A stretch of 49,452 bases of DNA from Spirochaetaceae bacterium (GTDB taxonomy: Bacteria; Spirochaetota; Spirochaetia; Treponematales; Breznakiellaceae). Below, in pieces: positions 35,026 to 43,942 of this stretch. The DNA is taken from NCBI GenBank assembly GCA_031279285.1, contig JAITIR010000047.1:1-49452 (forward strand), in the 5' to 3' direction. The notes below the pieces were generated by a model. The model was given only the letters and a program-made list of their open reading frames with translations. It was not told where the DNA came from and did no database searches. Each line of letters begins with the position of its first letter. Position 1 is the first letter of the stretch. Made by a program: the position numbers and the translations under genes.

Positions 35026-35089
35026 TTGACATTTTTTTATATTCACTGTTATACTGAATTAGGATTGTAGCTTGCGCTTTGCGTAAGCT
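35026..35089 (+). promoter_or_regulatory. flaA promoter and leader hairpin
   Basis: TTGACA (35026-35031), 18 bases, TATACT (35050-35055) is a strong sigma-70-type promoter. It is notable for a flagellar sheath gene because it is not sigma-28. The leader has a 9-bp stem (35069-35077/35081-35089, TTT loop) before the AAAGGAG at the start codon, which may stabilise the mRNA. Confidence 0.7.
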
Positions 35090-35120
35090 CTATTAAGGCA
35101 TAAACGGAAAGGAGCATTAA

Positions 35121-36200
35121 ATGAAGCGGTTATTTGTTTTTATAGCTTTTGCTATAGCGGCTGTTGGTACTATGTTTGCGGATGAAAATGTTCTGATAGA
35201 CTTTTCTAACCTTGTACCGGATATTCTTTTGGATCAAACCGGTTTATTACCACAGAACAAGCAAACCACGATGGATTTTTCTAACACTGCGGGTACGAAC
35301 TATACGGACGAACAGAAGGCATTGATGAAGACATCATTGGCTATTCCCAACTGGAAGGTTGAGTTGGCGCCTTCTTCAAAAACTATTGTAAACAATGTAA
35401 ACAGTTATACCAAAGTGTCTACGTCCAAGCAGTTTACCAATGTTATGGGGACTAGGGTACACTTCCCGGTGGCATCGTATAACTCATGGGCTTTGATCAA
35501 GCCGCCTTTTGAAATTCCCGCCTACGAATTTTCAGAGGTCGATGATCAGGGCGCGATCGCAAAAAGCGATGATGCGCCGTTTTCAGGGCCGTCACGTTTT
35601 GAGAACGGCTTTGGTGTTATCAAGAATGTTGGGGCAATAAAATCGGTGGCGGCAAGGGTTTATGGGATTGAGGCGCCCCATTCCGTTTCCGTAATTTTGA
35701 TTGACGGTAACGGCAGAAGCCAAACGATATTTCTTGGTTACCTGAACTATGACGGCTGGGCAACGCTATCATGGGATAACCCTCAGTACATAAACGAGGT
35801 TCGTTCCCGTTCACAACGCATTTACCAGCTTTATCCCAGCCATTCGCCTTATATCCGTTTTGGCGGCTTCCTTGTTCAACGTGACGGCAGTAACGAAGGC
35901 GGCGACTTTGTTGTATACTTCAAAGATGTCAGCATTGTTTACGATAAGGCACAACTCGAAGCCGAAAAGGATATCGACGACGAATCCGAGTGGGACATCA
36001 TCAAAGAACGCGAAGCGGAACGGCAGCGGCTTGAATTTACCAACTTTGGAAAGGACCAGGTTTGGCGGTATCTTGAGACTGAAAAGAAGGCGCCGGAAAC
36101 CTACTTCTCTGACCTTAACCGGAATCAGAACGCTGCTACGGGTGGCGGAGCTCAACAGCAACAGCAACAGCAACAGCAACAACAACAGCAGCAGCCGTAG
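35121..36200 (+). CDS. flaA: Flagellar filament outer-layer (sheath) protein FlaA
   Basis: 359 residues with a signal peptide (LFVFIAFAIAAVGTMFA, mature from about DENVL). It matches the spirochaetal FlaA pattern: LIDFSNLVPDILLDQTG, WALIKPPFEIPAYEF, GVIKNVGAIKSVAARVYGI and YIRFGGFLVQRDGSN. FlaA is exported by the Sec route and coats the FlaB core of periplasmic flagella. The C-terminal ~100 residues are charged and end in a run of 14 glutamines, which is unusual. ATG at 35121 follows AAAGGAG. It is monocistronic, between its own promoter and the terminator at 36224-36259. Confidence 0.95.
   Translation: MKRLFVFIAFAIAAVGTMFADENVLIDFSNLVPDILLDQTGLLPQNKQTTMDFSNTAGTNYTDEQKALMKTSLAIPNWKVELAPSSKTIVNNVNSYTKVSTSKQFTNVMGTRVHFPVASYNSWALIKPPFEIPAYEFSEVDDQGAIAKSDDAPFSGPSRFENGFGVIKNVGAIKSVAARVYGIEAPHSVSVILIDGNGRSQTIFLGYLNYDGWATLSWDNPQYINEVRSRSQRIYQLYPSHSPYIRFGGFLVQRDGSNEGGDFVVYFKDVSIVYDKAQLEAEKDIDDESEWDIIKEREAERQRLEFTNFGKDQVWRYLETEKKAPETYFSDLNRNQNAATGGGAQQQQQQQQQQQQQQP
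36153..36194 (+). repeat. Trinucleotide CAA/CAG repeat encoding polyglutamine in flaA
   Basis: Fourteen consecutive glutamine codons, a mix of CAA and CAG, just before the terminal proline and stop. Being a triplet repeat, slippage would change tail length without breaking the frame. The antisense reads as polyleucine, a shadow only. Confidence 0.9.
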
Positions 36201-36223
36201 TATATAAAACTGTACTTTTTAAT

Positions 36224-36259
36224 TTAAAATGTCCGAAGGCTATCCTTCGGACATTTTAA
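36224..36259 (+). terminator. flaA terminator hairpin
   Basis: A perfect 16-bp inverted repeat (36224-36239/36244-36259, loop CTAT), starting 23 bases after the flaA stop. The 3' arm ends CATTTTAA, so the U run is within the stem. It is the strongest single hairpin in the window. Confidence 0.8.
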
Positions 36260-36307
36260 GTGTTGTAATGCAGCGATTAACAACAGGGATAAGCGCGCTA
36301 AATCATA

Positions 36308-37561
36308 ATGCGTCAAGTACTACCCGATAAAAGTGCCCTACAGAAGCAGTACGAAGCTGATCTCCCGGCACGTGAATTGATTGTAAAAGAACTGGAAATT
36401 TATATTGAAAGGCTTGTATCGGGCATCCCCTCCAACCTGACAGTCAAAGGCAGGGTGAAAAGCTTCAAAAGTTTTTTTAAAAAATACCTCCGTTACCTTG
36501 GTGGTACATCAGATGGTACTCCTCCGATCATACCGGATCAGATCGGCATAAGGATTGTTTGTCCGTTTATCGAAGATACCTTAAGCGTCGAAGCCCTGAT
36601 AAAAAATAATTTTAACGTTACCGAGGTTGAGCGCAAAGGTTCGTCGTACTCTTTTAAGGAATTCGGTTATGAATCTATACACTTTTTGGTACACCTGCCG
36701 GAGGAGGTCGGTGGCAAATACATAAAAACGTCTAACGAATCTTTTACCGGCGATGTTGTGGAGATACAAATACGTACGATCCTACAGGACGCCTGGGCCG
36801 AGGTGGAGCATGAGTTGGTCTACAAGGCGGAATTCCGGCCTTACGATCTTCCGATGAAGCGTAAATTGGCGGCTATAAATGCCAGCCTTTCCCTTGCCGA
36901 TACAATATTTCAGGAGATACGCACATACCAGCGGCATTTTAACAAGCAGATTGGACAGCGCAAGGAATCTTTTTTCAAAAAGGTTGAAGATGCTGCCGAC
37001 CTGTTTTTGTCTGAAGGCGCCGGACATTTATTTGGGGCTTCAAGGTGTGAGGAGCCTCCGCACGACATACAGGTTGATATCCGAAACAAATCAATTGACG
37101 ATCTACTGTTAAACGCCCTCTACGCGCACCACCGTGGACTCTTTTCCGACGCCGCGGCTTACTATTCATTCATGCTGAGCCTTGAGCCTGACAAAAAGAT
37201 CACTTCCCTGATCTACAAGCACCGAGGCATGGCTTTCTTTGCCCAATCCCTGTACGAGGATGCGATAAAGGATTTTAGCCTGTCCTTGAAGTTTGACGAA
37301 AAATCGTACCAGTCCGCCTACTATTGCGGCGTTGTACACCTCGTACTACAGCAGTACACGGCTGCAATTGATGATTTCACAGTGTCGATAACGATAAATA
37401 GTTTTCAGCCTTACTGTTTTTACCGCCGTGCCGAGGCTTACTACCATTTGAAGGACTACCCGCAGGCCCTGGCGGACTGTGAAGCGGCGTTGGCGCTGGA
37501 CCACGAGATCGACGGCGTCCTAAAATTAAAATACATGTTGCTGGACAAGCTGAAAATGTAG
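36308..37561 (+). CDS. RelA/SpoT-domain protein with C-terminal TPR repeats
   Basis: 417 residues. The N-terminal half is a RelA/SpoT synthetase-like domain: VKGRVKSFKSFFKKY (47-60), DQIGIRI (77-83), GYESIH (120-125), VEIQIRT (151-157) and WAEVEHEL (163-170) match the synthetase motifs, including the Asp, Glu and Gln positions, so catalysis of (p)ppGpp or a related transfer is plausible. There is no HD hydrolase domain, no TGS and no ACT, so it is not a long RSH. Residues from about 255 to the end are TPR units (FSDAAAYYSFMLSL, YEDAIKDFSLSLKFD, YPQALADCEAAL). The fusion of a small alarmone-synthetase-like domain to TPRs suggests a protein partner controls it. ATG at 36308. Confidence 0.82.
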   Translation: MRQVLPDKSALQKQYEADLPARELIVKELEIYIERLVSGIPSNLTVKGRVKSFKSFFKKYLRYLGGTSDGTPPIIPDQIGIRIVCPFIEDTLSVEALIKNNFNVTEVERKGSSYSFKEFGYESIHFLVHLPEEVGGKYIKTSNESFTGDVVEIQIRTILQDAWAEVEHELVYKAEFRPYDLPMKRKLAAINASLSLADTIFQEIRTYQRHFNKQIGQRKESFFKKVEDAADLFLSEGAGHLFGASRCEEPPHDIQVDIRNKSIDDLLLNALYAHHRGLFSDAAAYYSFMLSLEPDKKITSLIYKHRGMAFFAQSLYEDAIKDFSLSLKFDEKSYQSAYYCGVVHLVLQQYTAAIDDFTVSITINSFQPYCFYRRAEAYYHLKDYPQALADCEAALALDHEIDGVLKLKYMLLDKLKM

Positions 37562-37585
37562 TCGCCCTGCCATGCGGCTTATATT

Positions 37586-38683
37586 TTAGATGAAACCCCG
37601 TCCAAGTGTTTGCAGGAAACGGCAGGGCGGCTCCCAGGCTCGTTCGCCGTAACCGCCCGCCATTATCCATGCGGAAGGGATATTTCTGCTTCGTAAAAAG
37701 TTATATACCAGCATATCACGTTCCACGCACTGATCTAGGGAGAGGCGCATCAACGAGCTTGATAAAAGTTCGTCGTGCTCGTAAGTATCGGCGCCGTCAA
37801 CGACTATTGCGATGTCGGGTTTGCACCCGGACGATGTCAGCCATTCCAGCCGGTGGAGGCCGTCCTCCAGGAGGCTTATGTAAAAGGGTTCTTCCCCTTC
37901 ACCGACAGGGATTTCTACATCGGACGGCAGAAGCGGCGCGCGTCCCGGAACAGCGTTGCGCAAGCTTTCAGCGTCAAGGGGCCAGCCCCGCGCCATGTGT
38001 ATCGAGAGCGTGAGTATGTCGCGTCCCGTTTCAAACGGCGTAGGATTCAAGCCGTCGCGGATAAATGAAACCAGTTCCGCGCTGCCGCAGCCTTTGTGAA
38101 CGTCAACATCAATTATCCAGACGATACGCGCGCCGTCTTCCGCCTGAAGTTTTCGCGCCGCTATGATTATCTCGTTTATCAAACAGAATCCAGCGCCGGT
38201 ATCGTAGCGGGCGTGGTGATTCCCACCAGCAAGGAAGTAACAAAAATGCGGCTCTGTCGTTAGGGCCGACGCACAGGCAAGGTATGAACCGGCGCATTGG
38301 GCAAGAATCTTTTCAAACAGCGCGGACAGCGGCTTTACCGCCATCTCCGGCTCGTAACGGTTAGGTTTTCCGTCCGCGCCTATAAGTTCGTAGGCATTCA
38401 GCAGTTCACGAAGCAACTCGTCCGGGTTGTCGGAAAATAACGCGTTCACATAGGCGGCGCTGTGGACACGCTCAATGTCGTAACGGTTTATCACATTACC
38501 AGTTCTTCCCAAAAGGGAAAGTGTATGTTGAATGTCCAGAACGGGGCCGGGAAAACGTCCATGCCTGGAGCTGATGCCGGCGCCAAGTTCATCAACTATT
38601 TTCCGCGCCCTACAGGACTCTATCGGCAACATTATACCGTAGTCGCTGAAAACGGACACTACTTCATCGTCAAATATTATCAT
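37586..38683 (-). CDS. Histone-deacetylase/AcuC-fold hydrolase
   Basis: 365 residues from ATG 38683. The family is clear from GGNHHARYDTGAGFCLINEI (two active-site histidines, 156-157) and IDVDVHKGCG (Asp194 and His196 as zinc ligands), with a later aspartate in VVDGADTYEHDEL. Bacterial members deacetylate small molecules such as polyamines, or acetylated proteins. The substrate is not known here. The start overlaps the stop of the upstream metalloprotease gene by four bases (ATGA), with GGTGAGGG ahead, so expression is coupled. A 50-codon extension into the upstream gene is not used. Confidence 0.85.
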   Translation of the reverse strand: MIIFDDEVVSVFSDYGIMLPIESCRARKIVDELGAGISSRHGRFPGPVLDIQHTLSLLGRTGNVINRYDIERVHSAAYVNALFSDNPDELLRELLNAYELIGADGKPNRYEPEMAVKPLSALFEKILAQCAGSYLACASALTTEPHFCYFLAGGNHHARYDTGAGFCLINEIIIAARKLQAEDGARIVWIIDVDVHKGCGSAELVSFIRDGLNPTPFETGRDILTLSIHMARGWPLDAESLRNAVPGRAPLLPSDVEIPVGEGEEPFYISLLEDGLHRLEWLTSSGCKPDIAIVVDGADTYEHDELLSSSLMRLSLDQCVERDMLVYNFLRSRNIPSAWIMAGGYGERAWEPPCRFLQTLGRGFI

Positions 38684-40356
38684 GCCCTCACCCGCCAAAC
38701 CCTGCCTGCGGCCAGCCCCCAGCGCATTGATACATAGTCCGAAAGCGCCGACGCTTCCCGCCTGAAAGTTTCCGCGATTCCGGGCCAGGCGCCCGACTCT
38801 TCGTCCCGTGGCGGAAGCACGGCGCGCCGCCACGGACTCTTTTCGTATATCCTGTTTGCAAGACTTTCGCCAAAGTATTTACCGGAAGCGGAGACTCCCT
38901 GCTGTAAACAGTGCGCCATAAATTCGTTCAGCACAAGGAACGAGTCGCTAATGTCGTACTGCTGAAAATCAAAGTATGACGTGATAAAACGTTTCGCGTC
39001 CGTGTCAAGGTTGTCCCAGCGCCGTTTGCAGAATTCCCGGAAGTCCGCGTCAACAAAAAAAATCCCGTGAAACGCCTCGTGCGCCATAAACGTAAGTCTT
39101 AAATAATCAGGCGAATCACGCGATATTGAAATTATTGCCCCGCTGCCGGCCGTAAAACCATCCCCTGAAACCCTTATGATACCCGATTCGACGAGGATTT
39201 TGCGCAGGGTCAGTTCCTCATCAAGCAGCGGGAACGATGCTTTTTTGGCGGCGCCAAAAAAGCGCGCCAGGGTTTCGGCGCTGTAATCGTGTGCGTTCCA
39301 GCCGTGCAGTTCCGCTATCTCCTCGTCCCTCGCCAGCCTTCCCTTAAAGCCCTTCTTTTCGGCAAAGAACGCGATCCGCTTAAAAAGTTTATCCTGCTGG
39401 TCGTAAGAGGCTGTATCGAATATCAAAATAGTTGGAAAGCTTTCCCAGCGAAAAATCTCAAAGTCTTTACCGCGCCATTTGTCCTGGGGATACAGAAGGA
39501 TAAAGCCGGGGTCGGCGGTGATCGGCATGGCCGGCGTTTCATCCCGCAAGGGGGCGGCCCTGAGCACGGCTGTTTCCACGCCACCGCTTATCCGGACATC
39601 AGCGCCTGAAGCCAAAAATACGGAGGGCACGGTAAGGTTCCGGTACCCGCCGTTCCCCCTGTCAGCTATATACTGAAACGTATTGCCGCCTGCCGTGATT
39701 AGGATTGAGTCTTTTATACCGGCAATGAACAGAATCCGCGGGCCGGCTATCATGTAATCCCCGTTAGGGCTTATCGAGGTCAGCGGCTGAGCCTCAGCTC
39801 CGACTCCGCGGGACACAAATGGGCCCGTCAAAACAGCTTCGTCCGTTGTATCAAAGCCGTAGAACCGTTCAGTAAGACGCAGGCCGTTCAAACGCAGCTC
39901 GACGCCAGATTTTTTTGAACCGCTTACTTCAAACGAGATTTTTTTTATACGTGTCGTCCGTAACGGAACCGCGTACCGTATACCCAGTCCGGGTTTGTTT
40001 ATCGCTAAAAAGGCTAAGTCCATGGGCAGCACCCAGCCGGAATCGTCATCAATTTTTAATACAACCTGATAACTGTTAGCGGCGGCATCCCGCGCGGGAA
40101 CTTCCTGTAAACCGTGCAGGATGTAGTCAACTTCCAGCGAATAGTTATGCGGAACGTTCAGGTATCGATCCGGAGAATAATCGTAACGCTTTGTTTTCGA
40201 CAGGCTGAATACGCCGGACAGTGCGTTTGAACGGGTGTAAAGCGGACAACTTTCCCCGCCGATTCCGGCAAGAACAAAATCGGCTGGTTTTTCCGCAAAA
40301 CATGAATTGGCAAGCAGCAACATACCGCTCAAAACAAAAACATATTTAATATACAT
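38680..40356 (-). CDS. Exported HExxH (gluzincin-like) metallopeptidase candidate
   Basis: 558 residues with a signal peptide (YVFVLSGMLLLANSCFA; the Cys before FAE could be a lipobox but fits poorly). The first ~290 residues are beta-rich and unrecognised. The C-terminal part has HEAFH (426-430) within LTFMAHEAFHGIFF and a downstream NEFMAH with Glu478, 52 residues away, which suits a gluzincin third zinc ligand. The sequence suggests a periplasmic or surface zinc protease, but the family is not named. It is translationally coupled to the HDAC-fold gene, an odd pairing. ATG at 40356. Confidence 0.65.
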   Translation of the reverse strand: MYIKYVFVLSGMLLLANSCFAEKPADFVLAGIGGESCPLYTRSNALSGVFSLSKTKRYDYSPDRYLNVPHNYSLEVDYILHGLQEVPARDAAANSYQVVLKIDDDSGWVLPMDLAFLAINKPGLGIRYAVPLRTTRIKKISFEVSGSKKSGVELRLNGLRLTERFYGFDTTDEAVLTGPFVSRGVGAEAQPLTSISPNGDYMIAGPRILFIAGIKDSILITAGGNTFQYIADRGNGGYRNLTVPSVFLASGADVRISGGVETAVLRAAPLRDETPAMPITADPGFILLYPQDKWRGKDFEIFRWESFPTILIFDTASYDQQDKLFKRIAFFAEKKGFKGRLARDEEIAELHGWNAHDYSAETLARFFGAAKKASFPLLDEELTLRKILVESGIIRVSGDGFTAGSGAIISISRDSPDYLRLTFMAHEAFHGIFFVDADFREFCKRRWDNLDTDAKRFITSYFDFQQYDISDSFLVLNEFMAHCLQQGVSASGKYFGESLANRIYEKSPWRRAVLPPRDEESGAWPGIAETFRREASALSDYVSMRWGLAAGRVWRVRA

Positions 40357-40429
40357 TTACCACAAACCGCTATCTTTGTCCGTAAGGATATAAAAAATCA
40401 TTGAACGCGCCCGTATAAGGGAACGTTGA

Positions 40430-41203
40430 TCAAAGTTTGATTATGCCGCGGGCTATAAGCTGCGCCAGCGCGTAACGCCGCTCCATCGTGATGTCCTGTT
40501 CGTTGCGCAGAATCGTTTCCAACTGCGCACAGAACGCATCGTTTTTCACCGGCAGCCCGGTAACTTGTTTGTAGTACGCGCGGTGCGACGGTTCGAAGCG
40601 CCGGTTTATGCAGAAAAGTGTGAGGCAGGCGGTTTTGATGAATCCGGCTTCCGACATCAGATAAAAAAAATCATCGCCGTTAATCAGCGCTGCGCCCAAG
40701 TCACTTAAAAAATGCTCCATTTTTGATTGATTCGCCTGCCGCATTACCGTCCAAAATTCCTCGCTGGGATTGCTGAGCCGCTCCCTGATCGTGTCTATCC
40801 AGCCGGTACGTGAAAAAAGTATGTAACCGTTACAGAGTCTGTAAAAACCGTAGGTGCCCGTATCTTTAATCAACCAGAGACGCCCGTTGCCTTCGACCGC
40901 GATCGAAACAATGTCATCTATATTTTTTGTGGATTTGAATTCTATCCGTACCGGCAGCTTGCCCGCCAAAAACCTGTCCTTGTTGCCTGAGCTTTCAAAC
41001 GCGCTAATGTCGACGCCATACTGCGTTTCACGCCCGAAAGCCTCCGGTATAGTTCCGTTGCAAAAGACATCAATTATCAGTGCAAAGTACGGATCTAGCG
41101 TTGTCGGCAGTGCAGCCTCATTCAAACTAACACATTCCACGCAGTCCCACGATGAAAGCAGTTTCGTAAAACGATCCGCCAGCCTCTTAACTTCATACTT
41201 CAT
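40430..41203 (-). CDS. Conserved-looking hypothetical protein
   Basis: 257 residues if started at ATG 41203; an upstream in-frame extension (to 41296) overlaps the receptor gene. No signal peptide or membrane segment is seen, and no Shine-Dalgarno lies before 41203. The sequence (LDPYFALIIDVFCNGTIP, VRIEFKSTKNIDDIVSI, LSNPSEEFWTVMRQ) is consistent with a nucleotidyltransferase-like or DUF4037-like fold, but I cannot confirm it. It lies behind the chemoreceptor gene and may be co-transcribed. Confidence 0.55.
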   Translation of the reverse strand: MKYEVKRLADRFTKLLSSWDCVECVSLNEAALPTTLDPYFALIIDVFCNGTIPEAFGRETQYGVDISAFESSGNKDRFLAGKLPVRIEFKSTKNIDDIVSIAVEGNGRLWLIKDTGTYGFYRLCNGYILFSRTGWIDTIRERLSNPSEEFWTVMRQANQSKMEHFLSDLGAALINGDDFFYLMSEAGFIKTACLTLFCINRRFEPSHRAYYKQVTGLPVKNDAFCAQLETILRNEQDITMERRYALAQLIARGIIKL

Positions 41204-41292
41204 GTTTAAAATTATAAACCAAGCAGTCTTCCATTTCAAGGCAGCGCAGAGGAGTTGCAGCGGGGCGGAAGCCTCTGCAGCCATAGAATCGT

Positions 41293-43845
41293 TCATTCAG
41301 GCAATTTTCTCGAAGAGAGCAAATGGCGATCCCTCAGATACAAGCCGAGCTTTATGTCCTGACCTTTTATGTGGGTAACGAGCCATTCACCCAGTTTTTT
41401 CCGAACCGTGGCGACGAGGTCCTCGTTGGCTCCTCTAATGATGAGCTCACGGGAGAGTTCCCGCACCGTGACCTTGAAATCCTCGTGCATCTTGTGGTGG
41501 TTCGGGTAATCGGGGTAATTGGCCTGCTGCTGGATCTGTTCTTCTTCAAAGAAATGCTTAATCGTGTAGTCGTTTAGAAAATCGACGGCCTTTTTCAGTT
41601 CACCTTTCGTCTCTGCCGTCTTTCCCGACTGTATGGCGGCGAGCAGCCGGTTGAGCGCGTCAAAGAGTGTCCGGTGCTGGCTGTCGATGGTCTCGTTTCC
41701 TGTGGCGAAGGTCTCGTCCCACACATAGCCGGGCATCGCGGTTCCCGCGGTGACTTGCCGTTTCGATACTTTGAATCGACTCACCTCTTCCACGAGGGCA
41801 TTGATATTTTCCTTGTTTTTCCCGCCTGCCGCGTTCATGTCGCGCACGGAGCTGATGATGTTGGCTGCATTGATCGCCATTTCGTCCATACTGAATTTGA
41901 TTTCGGCGGACAAGCCTTCAAGATTCCGGCTCTCTTTGATGACCGACTTGCTCTTTTCGAGCATCTCCGAGGTGCCCTTTTTGACCATAGTCGTGATCTT
42001 CTTGAGACGGCTGATCTCATCAAGGATGAGGCGGCTTCCCTCACCCTGTTCCTCCATCGCGTCGCGGATTGATTCTTCCTGCTGTGCAACCGTTTTGATG
42101 CCGTCGTCGATAGACTCAAATTCGGACAGGACAGAACTGGTGGACAGTGTGATTTTATCAATTGAGGATTTGATCTTTTTCAATACCGCCGAGATTGTTT
42201 TCGACTGTTCCGCCGAGGACATGGAGAGTTTCCGAATCTCGTCGGAGACAACGGCAAAGCCTTTTCCCAATTCTCCGGCATGGGCGGCCTCAATAGCGGC
42301 GTTCATTGACAACAGGTTCGTCTGACTGGCAATGTTTTCCATCACCGCGTTGATCTCTAAGAGCCCCTCCGACTCGCGGGCGATCCCTTGAATATCGGTA
42401 GCGACATCGGAAAGCCGGTTTCGTCCAACACCGGAAGCCTCAATGAGACGTTTCACGTTGCCGTCGTTTGCGATTAGCGTGTCCGTTACCATCCTGATGC
42501 TCTCAAGCATCTTCGTGATCGCGGCGGCGGACCCTTCCACACTCTTTGCCTGATGCACCACCTCCTCATCAAGGCTGTCGATGTTTTCAGAGACGAGTGA
42601 CATAGCACCAATTGACGTAACGACCGACTCGCTCTGTTCTTTCACTCGCACGTTGACATTGATCACCGTGTCGTTTATATCCTTGATGGAGGCCGCCGTG
42701 AGCGTCATGTGTTCGCTAAGCCCGTCACTGATCTGCCGCAGGGTGAGGGCGCGTTCCCTGATAAGTAGAATCAATTCTTCGATTTTGGTGACCATCTTGT
42801 TAAAATAACGGGCGAGGTCTCCAATCTCGTCTTTGGACTTGAGTTCCAGCCTTTTGGTAAGATTACCCTCGCCCTCAGATATATCTTTCAACACACGTGC
42901 GGAAAAGTTAATGGGTCTTGAAACCGAGCGTCCAATAAGGATGGCAACAACAATACCGGCCAGGAGTAGAACGAGCCCCGCTCCGGCGACAAGCGTGGTA
43001 AGCCGCGATATTCCCGCAAGCATCTCGCCCCGTTCCACTGTAATGACAAATTTCCAGGGAAGACTCCCGGATACCCCTATCGACACAAAGCCCGCATAGT
43101 GGTTCCGGCCGTTAAATTCGTAGGTTAAAAAGCCGCTCTCATTTTTCAGCATGTCCGCTACCGCACGGTCAAAGGAAGCTGCCGCAGGATTGTTTACGGC
43201 CGCTTCAACCGGGTTATACTGCTGGGTTACTAGATCTGTGTTCCGGTGCGCGATAAAGGTGCCGCTGTTGTTCACAATATAGGCATAACCGGTCTTACCG
43301 AACTTAACGTTTTTGATGATATCTGTCAGCGCGTTTCCGTTCATCTGTCCGATAAGCGCTCCAATCACGGCGCCCGCCTCGTTTCGTACCGGCACCCCGA
43401 ACATCAGCACAGGCTGCCTGGTTACCCTGCTGATAAGCACATCGGAAACGCTTAAGTTACCGGCAAAAGCGCTCTTCACATAATCACGGTCGCCTAGAAA
43501 CGCTCTTGTTTGTTCGTTGTAGTAATAGGCGTTGCCGTCGGGAGTCACCACCGCTATGTCAAGAAAACCGGTACGGGCGATGCTCTCTTTTAGGGAGGCA
43601 TCGAAATTCCTCACATTCAAAGCTTGTGCTCCGCTACGGGTGGCAAAATCCTCCAATACCCGCAGTTGGGCGCCAATACTCGCCTTCAACAAATCGGCAC
43701 CTAACGTTGCCTGGTTTCTCAGCGACTCCCGTGCCGAATTCTCAATGATACTGGACGACACGATAAGCGCCGTTCCCCCAAGCGCCGCGGTAAGGGCAAG
43801 GACAAGAATACCGATTAAAAGTGATATTCGGACAGACAGTTTCAT
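41293..43845 (-). CDS. Methyl-accepting chemotaxis protein with C-terminal bacteriohemerythrin domain
   Basis: 850 residues from ATG 43845 behind GAGAGGTGA; a GTG three codons upstream is not needed. Order: N-terminal transmembrane helix (ISLLIGILVLALTAALGGTA), a Cache-type sensor (about 35-275, with YYYNEQTRAFLGDRDYVKSA), a second transmembrane helix (LTTLVAGAGLVLLLAGIVVA), HAMP, the MCP signalling domain with hairpin tip MNAAIEAAHAGELGKGFAVV, then a hemerythrin domain. The hemerythrin has all seven di-iron ligand positions: the His of DSQH, HFFEEE, HHKMH, and HIKGQD. Bacteriohemerythrin-MCP fusions such as DcrH of Desulfovibrio sense oxygen. Here it likely steers the anaerobe away from the oxic gut wall. 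Confidence 0.92.
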   Translation of the reverse strand: MKLSVRISLLIGILVLALTAALGGTALIVSSSIIENSARESLRNQATLGADLLKASIGAQLRVLEDFATRSGAQALNVRNFDASLKESIARTGFLDIAVVTPDGNAYYYNEQTRAFLGDRDYVKSAFAGNLSVSDVLISRVTRQPVLMFGVPVRNEAGAVIGALIGQMNGNALTDIIKNVKFGKTGYAYIVNNSGTFIAHRNTDLVTQQYNPVEAAVNNPAAASFDRAVADMLKNESGFLTYEFNGRNHYAGFVSIGVSGSLPWKFVITVERGEMLAGISRLTTLVAGAGLVLLLAGIVVAILIGRSVSRPINFSARVLKDISEGEGNLTKRLELKSKDEIGDLARYFNKMVTKIEELILLIRERALTLRQISDGLSEHMTLTAASIKDINDTVINVNVRVKEQSESVVTSIGAMSLVSENIDSLDEEVVHQAKSVEGSAAAITKMLESIRMVTDTLIANDGNVKRLIEASGVGRNRLSDVATDIQGIARESEGLLEINAVMENIASQTNLLSMNAAIEAAHAGELGKGFAVVSDEIRKLSMSSAEQSKTISAVLKKIKSSIDKITLSTSSVLSEFESIDDGIKTVAQQEESIRDAMEEQGEGSRLILDEISRLKKITTMVKKGTSEMLEKSKSVIKESRNLEGLSAEIKFSMDEMAINAANIISSVRDMNAAGGKNKENINALVEEVSRFKVSKRQVTAGTAMPGYVWDETFATGNETIDSQHRTLFDALNRLLAAIQSGKTAETKGELKKAVDFLNDYTIKHFFEEEQIQQQANYPDYPNHHKMHEDFKVTVRELSRELIIRGANEDLVATVRKKLGEWLVTHIKGQDIKLGLYLRDRHLLSSRKLPE

Positions 43846-43942
43846 GCAGGTCACCTCTCTAAAACTACTCTTTCATAATTTTAACTGGGATGGTAGACCG
43901 TCCTCCATGACGTATTGCTTTGACCTGTAGTTCCTTAATCTC

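Noticed and set aside
35811-36185. Minus-strand frame starting with polyleucine at the end of flaA
   Set aside because: It is only the antisense of the CAA/CAG repeat and the flaA tail.
42581-43930. Several plus-strand frames across the chemoreceptor gene
   Set aside because: Antisense to the Cache/HAMP/MCP reading, which has intact domain motifs.
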